In this document: positions 53,214 to 59,592 of the stretch, piece by piece
Layout of the letters: each line of letters opens with the position of its first letter
Position numbering within the stretch: the first letter of the stretch is position 1
Assembly (NCBI RefSeq): GCF_002760245.1
Contig: NZ_ASCA01000017.1
Coordinates: 1-59,592, forward strand
Length of the DNA: 59,592 nucleotides
Source of the DNA: Streptococcus suis YS161
GTDB lineage: Bacteria; Bacillota; Bacilli; Lactobacillales; Streptococcaceae
Direction of reading: 5' to 3'
Position numbers and translations under genes: made by a program
Notes under the pieces: model-generated
Told to the model about the DNA's origin: nothing
Seen by the model: only the letters and a program-made list of their open reading frames with translations
Databases searched by the model: none

Positions 53214-54266
53214 TTATTTTGGTGTCCCTAAATTGATTGTCGCATTGGTGGCTTCAATGGTCAGTTTGTTCTTGCTACCTTTGTTTTCTAGGGTTAGGGT
53301 CTGTAGATCGTTTTCTGTCTTGACAGGGAATTTGGTGTACTTATCGCTAGTGAAAATGCCGATTTCCCCGAGTCGCTCTTGTAAGTAAGGGTCTTGGTTA
53401 ACCATCTCTCCCAAATCCTCCCCATCTTCATAGTAGTAACCTTGGGCTTCTACTAACTTTTTCTTGTCGATCTGGTTAGTGATGAGCAAGTTGCTATCTG
53501 CCAGGCTCTTGTCCGTCACATCCAAAAATGTCGTAGAGGAGTAGGTATCGGACGGGGTGAAGCGATTGTCGCCAAGAAGAGTCGTTTGTCTGCTATCCAG
53601 CTGGCTATAGCCCTCGATGGTCACATTTTCCAAACTGGTTTCAGATAGGCGGACACTGCTTTCCTGGAGGTTGATGTGCATATCTTTTAGAGTGGATTGT
53701 GTTGCTTGGAAGTAGCCTGCTTCAATCTGGCCGCTGTCAATGGTCACCTTGTCAAAATCGACACCACCTGAAAGGTCAATTTCTTTGATATGGACATTTT
53801 CAATCACGAAACTAGCAGACTTATAGAAGTGATCTCCCTCTAATTTATTCAGTGTCTTCCCTTTAGGCACTTCAATGGTGACTGAGAAGACATTGATGCG
53901 ACGTTGGGCCAACCTTTCTCCCAGATACTGCATGATTCCCTCAATGGCAAATTTTAGTTCCTGTGCAGAGAGGGTTAAGACGCCGTCTTTCTCACTGAGT
54001 TTTAGAGGGGTTTGGATATTGTTGTCGGAGTTGGCATAGGTCACATGGTAGTTGCTATCGCTAGACTCCTTGATATAGACGCTGTGGGGGATAAAGTCAA
54101 TTTTAATGGTATTCAAATCTGTGAAGGTCTTATGGACTTCCGTTGGAGCAGCAACCTCTTCTAAGCGGGTTATACCTCCTGTAAAAAATCCAATTCCAGC
54201 TAGAATTAAGCCTGCAATCAGGCTGACAAAGCCGATAATAATGGCGATGGTAAGTTTCTTTTTCAT
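53214..54266 (-). CDS. DUF4097-type beta-helical envelope protein
   Basis: A 350-residue protein with one N-terminal membrane segment (about residues 6-28) and an extracytoplasmic repetitive beta domain (IKIDFIPHSVYIKESSD..., IEIDLSGGVDFDKVTIDSGQIEAGYF..., LENVTIEGYSQLDSRQTTLLGDN) of the DUF4097/putative adhesin type. Last gene of the padR operon; its start overlaps the DUF1700 stop by four bases. Such modules are linked to cell-envelope stress; the exact role is unknown. Confidence 0.82.
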   Translation of the reverse strand: MKKKLTIAIIIGFVSLIAGLILAGIGFFTGGITRLEEVAAPTEVHKTFTDLNTIKIDFIPHSVYIKESSDSNYHVTYANSDNNIQTPLKLSEKDGVLTLSAQELKFAIEGIMQYLGERLAQRRINVFSVTIEVPKGKTLNKLEGDHFYKSASFVIENVHIKEIDLSGGVDFDKVTIDSGQIEAGYFQATQSTLKDMHINLQESSVRLSETSLENVTIEGYSQLDSRQTTLLGDNRFTPSDTYSSTTFLDVTDKSLADSNLLITNQIDKKKLVEAQGYYYEDGEDLGEMVNQDPYLQERLGEIGIFTSDKYTKFPVKTENDLQTLTLENKGSKNKLTIEATNATINLGTPK

Positions 54267-55018
54267 GCTCGTTTACCTCGTTTCAAGATCCATTTGAAGC
54301 AAGCCTTGACCAGTCGCCAAGACCAGTAGGCAAAAAATCCAGTCAAGATGTAGATGAGAATAGCTCCGCCAATCAAAGACAAACCTGAGCCAAACCCCAT
54401 GAGGAAGATATTGAAACCTTCTGACATAAGGCTAAAGGCTTCCCAAATCAGATAGCCACCGCTGGTGAGAAGTCCGACACCCAAAATAAAGGCACCGACA
54501 ATGAGGGCCAAGATGAGCGCCACCAATCCCAATAGACTAGCTAGGAGAATGAGCAAAAGTGGAATGGCGATAGGCAGGGAAATGACAGCTAGGATAGCCA
54601 ACCAGAGCGTTCGTTTTGTTTGGCTAAAATTACGGAAGTAGCGACCGAGGAAAAAGGCGCCGAGGATAAGAGTCGCAAACAGAGGAATGACTCCGATAAA
54701 CTCTCCCATGATAAAGAGTAGGAAGAAAGAGAAGAGACCTGTCATACTTAAGGCTCCCAGACCAACCCAGAGTTTCCAGTTGAGTTGAATAGGTTCTTGT
54801 TGATCCTTCTCCTCCTGGATTTGCTTGTTGAGCATGTTGTTAATGAGTTCGCTGGCAGCTTCTTTTGGTGAACCAAGTTCTTCTATAATTTCTGTTTCAT
54901 GCTCTGGTCCAGCCTCGTCAAAATACTCATTAAAGAAGCTGATGGCTTCAAAGTATTCTTTGTGGGGCAGTTTTTTGAGATGTTTTTCTAACTGCTCCAT
55001 GTATTCAGTTCTTGTCAT
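54263..55018 (-). CDS. DUF1700 (HAAS domain) membrane protein
   Basis: A 251-residue protein: a cytosolic N-terminal HAAS/DUF1700 helical domain (MTRTEYMEQLEKHLKKLPHKEYFEAISFFNEYFDEAG) followed by about five membrane segments, including a Gly/Leu-rich central block. In Firmicutes this domain pairs with PadR-like regulators and DUF4097 proteins, exactly as here. The start overlaps the padR stop by 14 bases. Confidence 0.85.
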   Translation of the reverse strand: MTRTEYMEQLEKHLKKLPHKEYFEAISFFNEYFDEAGPEHETEIIEELGSPKEAASELINNMLNKQIQEEKDQQEPIQLNWKLWVGLGALSMTGLFSFFLLFIMGEFIGVIPLFATLILGAFFLGRYFRNFSQTKRTLWLAILAVISLPIAIPLLLILLASLLGLVALILALIVGAFILGVGLLTSGGYLIWEAFSLMSEGFNIFLMGFGSGLSLIGGAILIYILTGFFAYWSWRLVKACFKWILKRGKRA

Positions 55019-55331
55019 GGCGGACGCTCCCTTCTATGATGCCGTTTATCGTGTTTGTATAGGTATCCCAGTCATCTTTGAGTCGGACCAATTCTTCGTG
55101 ACCTAACTGAGTTAGACTATAATACTTGCGCATACGACCCTGATATTCTTGGGAATAAGTAGTCAAAAAGTCATTTTGCTCCAATCGTTTTAGGATGGGA
55201 TAGAGGGCGGACTCCTTGATGTTGGCAATTAATTTGATGGTCTGACAGATTTCATAACCATAAGAATCATCGGATTCCAAAATAGCCATGATGAGAAATT
55301 CTGTCAGCACTGCGGGGACTGGAAAATGCAT
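55005..55331 (-). CDS. PadR-family regulator
   Basis: A 108-residue winged-helix regulator: LTEFLIMAILESDDSYGYEICQTIKLIANIKESALYPILKRLEQNDFLTTYSQEYQGRMRKYYSLTQLGHEEL is the standard PadR DNA-binding domain, with a short C-terminal dimerisation helix. AAGGAGTG precedes the ATG. It is the first gene of a three-gene overlapping operon and probably controls it through the repeats upstream. Confidence 0.92.
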   Translation of the reverse strand: MHFPVPAVLTEFLIMAILESDDSYGYEICQTIKLIANIKESALYPILKRLEQNDFLTTYSQEYQGRMRKYYSLTQLGHEELVRLKDDWDTYTNTINGIIEGSVRHDKN

Positions 55332-55391
55332 AGGACACTCCTTTCCTTGATGCTTGTGTAGGTAGGTTTAGATTTGACATATATTTGATTT

Positions 55392-55419
55392 TTGTTATAT
55401 ATCAAAACTTGTTATATAT
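55392..55419. promoter_or_regulatory. Candidate PadR binding repeats
   Basis: Direct repeats TTGTTATATAT at 55392-55402 and 55409-55419 (17-bp period) in the padR upstream region, in AT-rich sequence typical of PadR sites. Confidence 0.45.
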
Positions 55420-55498
55420 AAAATATACACCTACAAAAATAAATTGTCAAGTGATTATGTGCAAAATAAATAAAATAGCTTAAGACAAATTTTTAATG

Positions 55499-55512
55499 TG
55501 TAAACGTTTTAT
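55499..55512. promoter_or_regulatory. Candidate cre site upstream of lrgAB
   Basis: TGTAAACGTTTTAT matches TGNAANCGNTNNCA except for the last two bases. CcpA control of lrgAB is known in other streptococci. Confidence 0.45.
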
Positions 55513-55629
55513 AGCCTTGAAAAATATTTTCAGAGTAGTAAACTTAATAATAGTACTAACATTAAGGGATTTTCTGGACTAAAAGAGAATGACCTCAGAT
55601 GGATTAGTAGTATTTAAGGTGGTGTAAAG

Positions 55630-56010
55630 ATGAAACTATATGTTCAGTTTATGATTATTCTAGTATTTTCATTTTTAGGGGAAGCTATTTCGACTATTTT
55701 TCATCTTCCTATTCCGGGAAGTATTATTGGCTTAATCCTCCTATTTTTAGCCCTAGAGTTCAAATTGATTCGTCTTCGCCACATTCATACGGTTGGAAAT
55801 TTTTTGCTGGCTAATATGACCATTCTTTTTTTGCCTGCAGCGGTGGGCATTATGGAGAGATTTGATGCAATTAAAGATTATTTACTTCCTATTATCATCG
55901 TCATTTTAGGCGCCATTTTTTTAAATATCTTAGTAATTGGTTTTGTTGTTCAATTTGTGAAGCAAAAGTTTGAAGGTGACTACATTGATACGGAGGGAAT
56001 TCATGACTGA
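55630..56010 (+). CDS. lrgA: LrgA/CidA holin-like protein
   Basis: A 126-residue protein with four membrane segments and the LrgA signature (IPGSIIGLILLFLALEFKLIRLRHI, LLANMTILFLPAAVGIM). With LrgB it affects murein hydrolase activity and, in S. mutans and B. subtilis relatives, pyruvate uptake. GGTGG precedes the ATG. The stop overlaps the lrgB start by eight bases. The LytST genes are not in this window. Confidence 0.93.
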   Translation: MKLYVQFMIILVFSFLGEAISTIFHLPIPGSIIGLILLFLALEFKLIRLRHIHTVGNFLLANMTILFLPAAVGIMERFDAIKDYLLPIIIVILGAIFLNILVIGFVVQFVKQKFEGDYIDTEGIHD

Positions 56011-56698
56011 ACTTTTTTCAAATCCTATTTTTGGTATTATGTTATCAATTGCAGCATATTTAATTGGAATGCTGATCTATCGGAGATTTCCTCATCCAAT
56101 CACAAACCCACTGTTGGTAGCTACAGGATTGATTATTGTCTTTTTAAAAATGACAGGTATTTCCTATAAGGAATATTATGCAGGAGGTTCCTATCTAAAT
56201 ATGCTTATTGTGCCTTCAACAGTAGCTCTGGGTATTCCTTTGTATCGTTCTTTCCATCTAATGAAACATCACATTCGAAGTATTCTTTTGGGAATTTTTG
56301 TTGCCTGTATTGTCAATACTGTCTTTACTGCCCTAATTGCAAAATGGTTTGGAATGGATTTTTTTCTAGCAATCTCTCTTTTTCCAAAATCAGTCACCAC
56401 TGCTATGGCTGTTGGTATTACTGATAAAATGCAAGGAATAGCAACTGTTACTCTTGTAGTCGTTGTTGCAACAGGAATTCTGACAAGTGTTCTTGGTCCG
56501 GTCTTTTTAAAGCTACTAAAAATTGAAGATCCGGTAGCTGTTGGTCTTGCTTTGGGAGGAACAGGACATGCCATTGGAACGGGTACAGCGATAAAATATG
56601 GGCATACGCAAGGGGCGATGGCTGGCTTAGCTATTGGGATTACAGGTATCATGTATGTGGTGATTAGTCCTATAGTTGCGCAGATTATCTTACAATAA
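56003..56698 (+). CDS. lrgB: LrgB-family membrane protein
   Basis: A 231-residue membrane protein with the LrgB pattern (NPLLVATGLIIVFLKMTGISYKEYYAGG, SLFPKSVTTAMAVGI, LGGTGHAIGTGTAIKYG). ATG 56003 has CGGAGGGA upstream, preferable to the longer frame at 55970. Translationally coupled to lrgA; the two act together. Confidence 0.93.
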   Translation: MTELFSNPIFGIMLSIAAYLIGMLIYRRFPHPITNPLLVATGLIIVFLKMTGISYKEYYAGGSYLNMLIVPSTVALGIPLYRSFHLMKHHIRSILLGIFVACIVNTVFTALIAKWFGMDFFLAISLFPKSVTTAMAVGITDKMQGIATVTLVVVVATGILTSVLGPVFLKLLKIEDPVAVGLALGGTGHAIGTGTAIKYGHTQGAMAGLAIGITGIMYVVISPIVAQIILQ

Positions 56699-56733
56699 AA
56701 AAACTACGATTGGAATTCCAACCGTAGTTTTTT
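56698..56733. terminator. Bidirectional terminator of lrgAB and focA-like gene
   Basis: AAACTACG-TTGG / CCAA-CGTAGTTT stem with an AATT loop, flanked by A and T runs on both strands. Confidence 0.85.
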
Positions 56734-57532
56734 AGTCTACATAAAGTTTGGATTGATGATTCAACCAACTATAAAGAAGTCCGATAAAGAGACCGCCCCC
56801 CACGTAGTTTCCTAATCCAGAAAAGAGGAAATTGCTTAGTACACTTAATAGAGTCATTCCCTCAACTGGTCCACCATTTGCAAAAAAGGCCAGGGAGAAG
56901 AGTGAAAAGTTCGCAATGACGTGCTCATATCCCAAGAAAGCAAAGATAAAGATGATGAAAATAACGGAAATGAGACGCCCAGCATCATCTTTGATGCGTA
57001 AGAAGGTAAATACGCCGATATTCACGACAATATTAGCAAAAATTCCTTCAATAAATTGAGTCAAAGGTGTTTTTTCTAGTTTTGTCACTGTCGCTTCAAA
57101 TAGGTAGCTATGAGCATCAACGTGTTGATAAGGTAGAGTCAGTGAAACCAAGTAACAAACAAGGACAGCACCGACAAAGTTAAAGAAGATACAGGTTGCC
57201 AACATCTTGAGGGCTGTTTTAGTAGGAATCATTTTTCGATGGCTGGCTACTGTCATATACATCATGTTGGATGTTCCTAGTTCGGCATTCATATATAAAA
57301 TCATGAGTAGCCCCCAACCAAACATCAATCCATAGCTAAATTTTCCGAGTCCTTCTGCAATATGGTTGAGTTTGTCTGCTGTATAAAGAGAAATGACAAT
57401 CCCCAATCCTAAATAAAGACTGGCTAGTATCGATCGTACAGCGTAGGCAGAAAAACTGTGTTCAAACAAATCTGCTTTTTTCTGGATACTCTTTTCAAGT
57501 GTATACATTAATGTCTCTTGGTTAGCTCCCAT
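56732..57532 (-). CDS. Formate/nitrite transporter (FNT) family channel
   Basis: A 266-residue protein with six membrane segments and FNT features (AELGTSNMMYMTV, IFANIVVNIGVFTFLRIKDDAG, GYEHVIANFSLF, GGGLFIGLLYSW). Pentameric channels of this family carry formate, nitrite or hydrosulfide; formate or lactate exchange is likely in a fermenting streptococcus. ATG 57532 has AAGGAG upstream; the frame is open another 91 codons into the divergent promoter region, which I exclude. Confidence 0.85.
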   Translation of the reverse strand: MGANQETLMYTLEKSIQKKADLFEHSFSAYAVRSILASLYLGLGIVISLYTADKLNHIAEGLGKFSYGLMFGWGLLMILYMNAELGTSNMMYMTVASHRKMIPTKTALKMLATCIFFNFVGAVLVCYLVSLTLPYQHVDAHSYLFEATVTKLEKTPLTQFIEGIFANIVVNIGVFTFLRIKDDAGRLISVIFIIFIFAFLGYEHVIANFSLFSLAFFANGGPVEGMTLLSVLSNFLFSGLGNYVGGGLFIGLLYSWLNHQSKLYVD

Positions 57533-57565
57533 CCTAATCTCCTTACTGAATTTACTACTTTTTTG

Positions 57566-57579
57566 AGTAAACGTTTTCT
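57566..57579. promoter_or_regulatory. Candidate cre site between FNT gene and glpF
   Basis: AGTAAACGTTTTCT is a near-symmetric cre-like sequence (mismatches only at the outermost positions of TGNAANCGNTNNCA read on the minus strand), located between the two divergent transporter genes. Confidence 0.5.
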
Positions 57580-57671
57580 TTTTGTCGAATGGCTTTACTT
57601 TGTTTATTATACTTGATAAAATGGTTGTTGTCCAAAAAAATTTAACTTTTGAAAGGAAATATAAGAAAAAT

Positions 57672-58517
57672 ATGGATGTTACATGGACAGTGAAATATAT
57701 CACTGAATTTTTAGCGACTGCACTCCTTATTATCATTGGTAATGGTACAGTTGCAAACGTTGATTTAAAAGGCACAAAAGGAAACAACTCTGGTTGGATT
57801 CTCATTGCGATTGGCTATGGTTTGGCAGTTATGATGCCAGCATTGATGTTTGGTAACGTTTCTGGTAACCATATCAACCCAGCCTTTACACTTGGTTTGG
57901 CTGTTTCAGGTCTCTTCCCTTGGGAACATGTTGCACAGTATATCGTTGCGCAATTGTTAGGTGCAATGTTTGGTCAGTTAGTGGTTGTAGCAGTGTATAA
58001 ACCTTACTTCTTGAAAACTGAAAATTCTAACCATATTCTTGGCTCATTCTCAACTATCAGTGCGCTTGATAACGGAACGAAAGAAAGCCGTAAAGCTGCA
58101 ACTATTAATGGCTTCTTAAATGAGTTCGCTGGTTCATTTGTATTGTTCTTCGGAGCACTTGCTTTGACTAAGAATTTCTTTGGTGCAGAGCTTGTTGGTA
58201 AAATCATTGAACAAGGCTATGACAAGACAGTCGCTGAAACAATGGTTGCTCCATATACTTCAGGTTCAATTGCAGTTGCTCACTTAGGCATTGGTTTCCT
58301 AGTTATGGCCTTGGTAGCCTGTGTCGGTGGTCCAACTGGTCCAGCTCTTAACCCTGCTCGTGACCTTGGTCCGCGTCTTCTTCACCACTTCCTGCCAAAA
58401 ACAGTACTTGGTGAATCAAAATCTGATTCAAAATGGTGGTATGCTTGGGTGCCAGTGGTTGCTCCAATCCTCGCATCAATTGCCGCCATTGCACTATTCA
58501 AATTCTTGTATCTTTAA
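57672..58517 (+). CDS. glpF: Glycerol facilitator/aquaporin (MIP family)
   Basis: A 281-residue channel with six membrane segments and two NPA boxes: GNHINPAFTLG and GPALNPARDLGPR. The Asp after the second NPA (NPARD) marks the glycerol-conducting subgroup, so GlpF is likelier than a water-only channel. ATG 57672 gives the family N-terminus (DVTWTVKYITEFLAT); the frame is open 30 codons upstream. The AAAGGA upstream is somewhat distant. No glpK or glpO is adjacent. Confidence 0.9.
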   Translation: MDVTWTVKYITEFLATALLIIIGNGTVANVDLKGTKGNNSGWILIAIGYGLAVMMPALMFGNVSGNHINPAFTLGLAVSGLFPWEHVAQYIVAQLLGAMFGQLVVVAVYKPYFLKTENSNHILGSFSTISALDNGTKESRKAATINGFLNEFAGSFVLFFGALALTKNFFGAELVGKIIEQGYDKTVAETMVAPYTSGSIAVAHLGIGFLVMALVACVGGPTGPALNPARDLGPRLLHHFLPKTVLGESKSDSKWWYAWVPVVAPILASIAAIALFKFLYL

Positions 58518-58522
58518 TAGTG

Positions 58523-58544
58523 AACCCGATTCGTCGGGTTTTTC
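58523..58544 (+). terminator. Intrinsic terminator of glpF
   Basis: AACCCGA-TTCG-TCGGGTT tetraloop hairpin followed by T-rich sequence. Confidence 0.88.
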
Positions 58545-58648
58545 TTTTTTGTTTTATGGATATTGAGGTGATTCGGTTGTCTGCTCTGCTATTTTCCTAA
58601 AAGTTATGCTACAGTAAAGCTAGAAAAAATCGGAAAAGAGGCTAGAAT

Positions 58649-58834
58649 ATGTCAGATGTTATTGCTTTTGGCTATGGAAGCAGTCGAGCGGAGATGCAGC
58701 TCAAGTGGCTCAATCGCCATGGAACCATCGCAGGTGCTATGGGTAAGACAGTGACCTTAAAGGTCTTGGCAGAGCAGTTGAGTGATGCGGGAATCCCTAT
58801 TCTTACACTGTCTGTACCTCGGTTCCGGGTATGA
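58649..58834 (+). pseudogene. Remnant of a HerA-like ATPase (DUF853/YjgR) gene
   Basis: A 61-codon frame with AAAGAGG before its ATG. LNRHGTIAG-AMGKTVTLKVLAEQLSDAGIPI matches the N-terminus of YjgR/DUF853 HerA-type ATPases, which read NRHG..(T/A)GATGTGKTVTL. Here the Walker A has lost part of its sequence (AMGKT in place of ATGTGKT), and after ~53 residues the similarity ends and a stop follows. The remaining ~430 codons of the usual gene are missing, so this is a 5' remnant with an internal deletion. Confidence 0.8.
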
Positions 58835-58930
58835 AAGCAAATTCGTTCGGCTATATCTAGACAAAGTTCTTGCCAGATGCCACAAAATTCTTTAAAATAA
58901 ACGTAAACCACTAGTTAGTAAGGAGTTGCC

Positions 58931-59539
58931 ATGACTGATCAATTGCAGGCATTATTGAAAGACTATCAGCCCCAGCCATTGGGTGAAAAACGTTCTTATG
59001 CAGTCTTCTTGCCCTTAGTCTGGTCAGACAATCAGTGGCAGGTCTTATACGAGATTCGGAGCGAGTCCATTTCTCAACCAGGGGAAGTTTCCTTTCCAGG
59101 TGGTGGAATTGATGATGGGGAGACAGCAGAAGAAGCAGCCATTCGTGAGGTTATCGAAGAACTTGACATTCAACAGGAACAAATTGAGTTGCTGGGAGAA
59201 ATCGATTATCTCGTTTTCGGTCGCTCAACGATTCGCTGTTTTGTCGGTCGACTTCACTTGGACTGGCAGACCCTTCAACCCAATGATGAAGTAGCTCGAT
59301 TCTTTACAGTCCCACTAGAAACCTTGCTGAAAACGGCCCCTGTCTATTATCAACTGGATTCACAGATTGTCCCAGATTGTGACTTTCCCTTTGAACGCTT
59401 GAGAGGAGGAGTTGACTATCCTTTCAGTCATCATAAACGCTCCGTCCCATTTTATGAAAATCTACCAGAAAATATCTGGGGAATGACCGCCCAATTTACC
59501 CATCGTTTTACGGAAATCATAAGTCATAACCACCCGTGA
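58931..59539 (+). CDS. Nudix hydrolase, CoA pyrophosphatase-like
   Basis: A 202-residue protein with a complete Nudix box (GGGIDDGETAEEAAIREVIEELDI) preceded by SQPGEVSFPGG, the NuCoA signature found in CoA diphosphatases (NudL/PCD1). It likely cleaves CoA or related nucleotides to 3',5'-ADP and phosphopantetheine. AAGGAG precedes the ATG. The last codons (HNHP, stop) fall inside the hairpin of the element at the window edge, so the natural C-terminus may have been replaced. Confidence 0.85.
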   Translation: MTDQLQALLKDYQPQPLGEKRSYAVFLPLVWSDNQWQVLYEIRSESISQPGEVSFPGGGIDDGETAEEAAIREVIEELDIQQEQIELLGEIDYLVFGRSTIRCFVGRLHLDWQTLQPNDEVARFFTVPLETLLKTAPVYYQLDSQIVPDCDFPFERLRGGVDYPFSHHKRSVPFYENLPENIWGMTAQFTHRFTEIISHNHP

Positions 59540-59592
59540 AAACGGGTGGCTTGTACACCGGCTATAAGCCGTTTCTCTCCAGCGACGTCTAA
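59530..59592. mobile_element. Possible IS200/IS605-type element end
   Basis: CCACCCG-TGAAAA-CGGGTGG hairpin followed by a second one (CGGCT-ATA-AGCCG) and TTTCTCTCCAGCGACGTCTAA. Subterminal hairpins of this kind mark IS200/IS605 ends; a plain terminator is the alternative. The window stops here, so no transposase or TnpB can be seen. Confidence 0.4.

Noticed and set aside
57582..57671. 30-codon N-terminal extension of GlpF
   Set aside because: It covers the promoter region shared with the FNT gene; the aquaporin fold begins just after ATG 57672.

Overview
The window is about 59.6 kb of a low-GC Firmicute chromosome. It is almost certainly a Streptococcus close to S. suis, judging by the ZapA-CvpA-MutS2 block, a Sip-like LysM surface protein, an LPKTG sortase substrate, a TreR/TreP/TreC trehalose operon, an Rgg/SHP pheromone pair, MsrAB, LrgAB and streptococcal intergenic repeats. 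I saw no rRNA, tRNA or CRISPR array. All identifications come from reading sequence and translations; no database was searched.

Layout. 0-5.3 kb: recD2, lepB, rnhC (minus) and a Gfo/Idh/MocA oxidoreductase. 5.5-8.7 kb: Sip-like LysM protein with a 13-residue tandem repeat, a DUF1801 protein, and a CPBP (CAAX) protease behind a TetR regulator that has a perfect 25-bp operator. 8.7-13.7 kb: trehalose operon (treC, treP) with divergent treR and a TreR-type operator between them; an intergenic repeat sits between treP and treC. 13.7-20.9 kb: housekeeping genes (zapA, cvpA-like, mutS2, GNAT, trxA, an orphan AMP-binding enzyme, msrAB). 20.97-26.6 kb: an XRE regulator, then two 661-residue paralogous DUF1430-type membrane proteins and an ABC ATPase of the lactococcin-972-associated type. 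This operon is preceded by a promoter, a structured leader and an intrinsic terminator just before the first gene. 26.6-28.4 kb: a glycine riboswitch with terminator controlling an AGCS amino-acid:cation symporter. 28.5-30.0 kb: an LPKTG surface protein between two copies of a 39-bp terminator-bearing direct repeat.

30.1-37.1 kb is the least ordinary region. It is AT-rich and carries an unrecognised 399-residue protein on the minus strand. Divergent from it is a tight operon of a soluble FtsK/EssC-like ATPase, apparently with three ATPase modules of which only the middle one has a canonical Walker A, and four helical proteins of 80-99 residues. The first of these has a central WXG motif (W41-L-G43), as in WXG100 proteins. 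A separate J-like/TPR protein with a C-terminal membrane hairpin follows. None of the usual type VIIb membrane components (EsaA, EssA, EssB) is present, so this looks like a minimal, possibly undescribed ESX-like system. Downstream is a long non-coding stretch with a possible structured RNA.

37.2-43 kb: mscS (predicted leaderless), a DUF4352-like protein, gdhA, pyrD and a CapA-like protein. 43.2-46.4 kb: an Rgg regulator divergent from a 23-residue SHP pheromone gene whose product ends in DIIIIVGG. It is followed by twin perfect palindromes, an unrecognised 115-residue protein and an ABC exporter, which together look like a quorum-controlled peptide or export cassette. 46.5-53.2 kb: HAD phosphatase, a three-gene ABC-2 transporter, and a TetR regulator divergent from a YhgE/Pip protein, with paired operators. 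53.2-55.3 kb: PadR-DUF1700-DUF4097 envelope module. 55.6-59.6 kb: lrgAB, a formate/nitrite-type channel divergent from glpF (with a candidate cre site), a broken HerA-like (YjgR/DUF853) ATPase gene, a Nudix hydrolase, and at the edge a hairpin resembling an IS200/IS605-type end.
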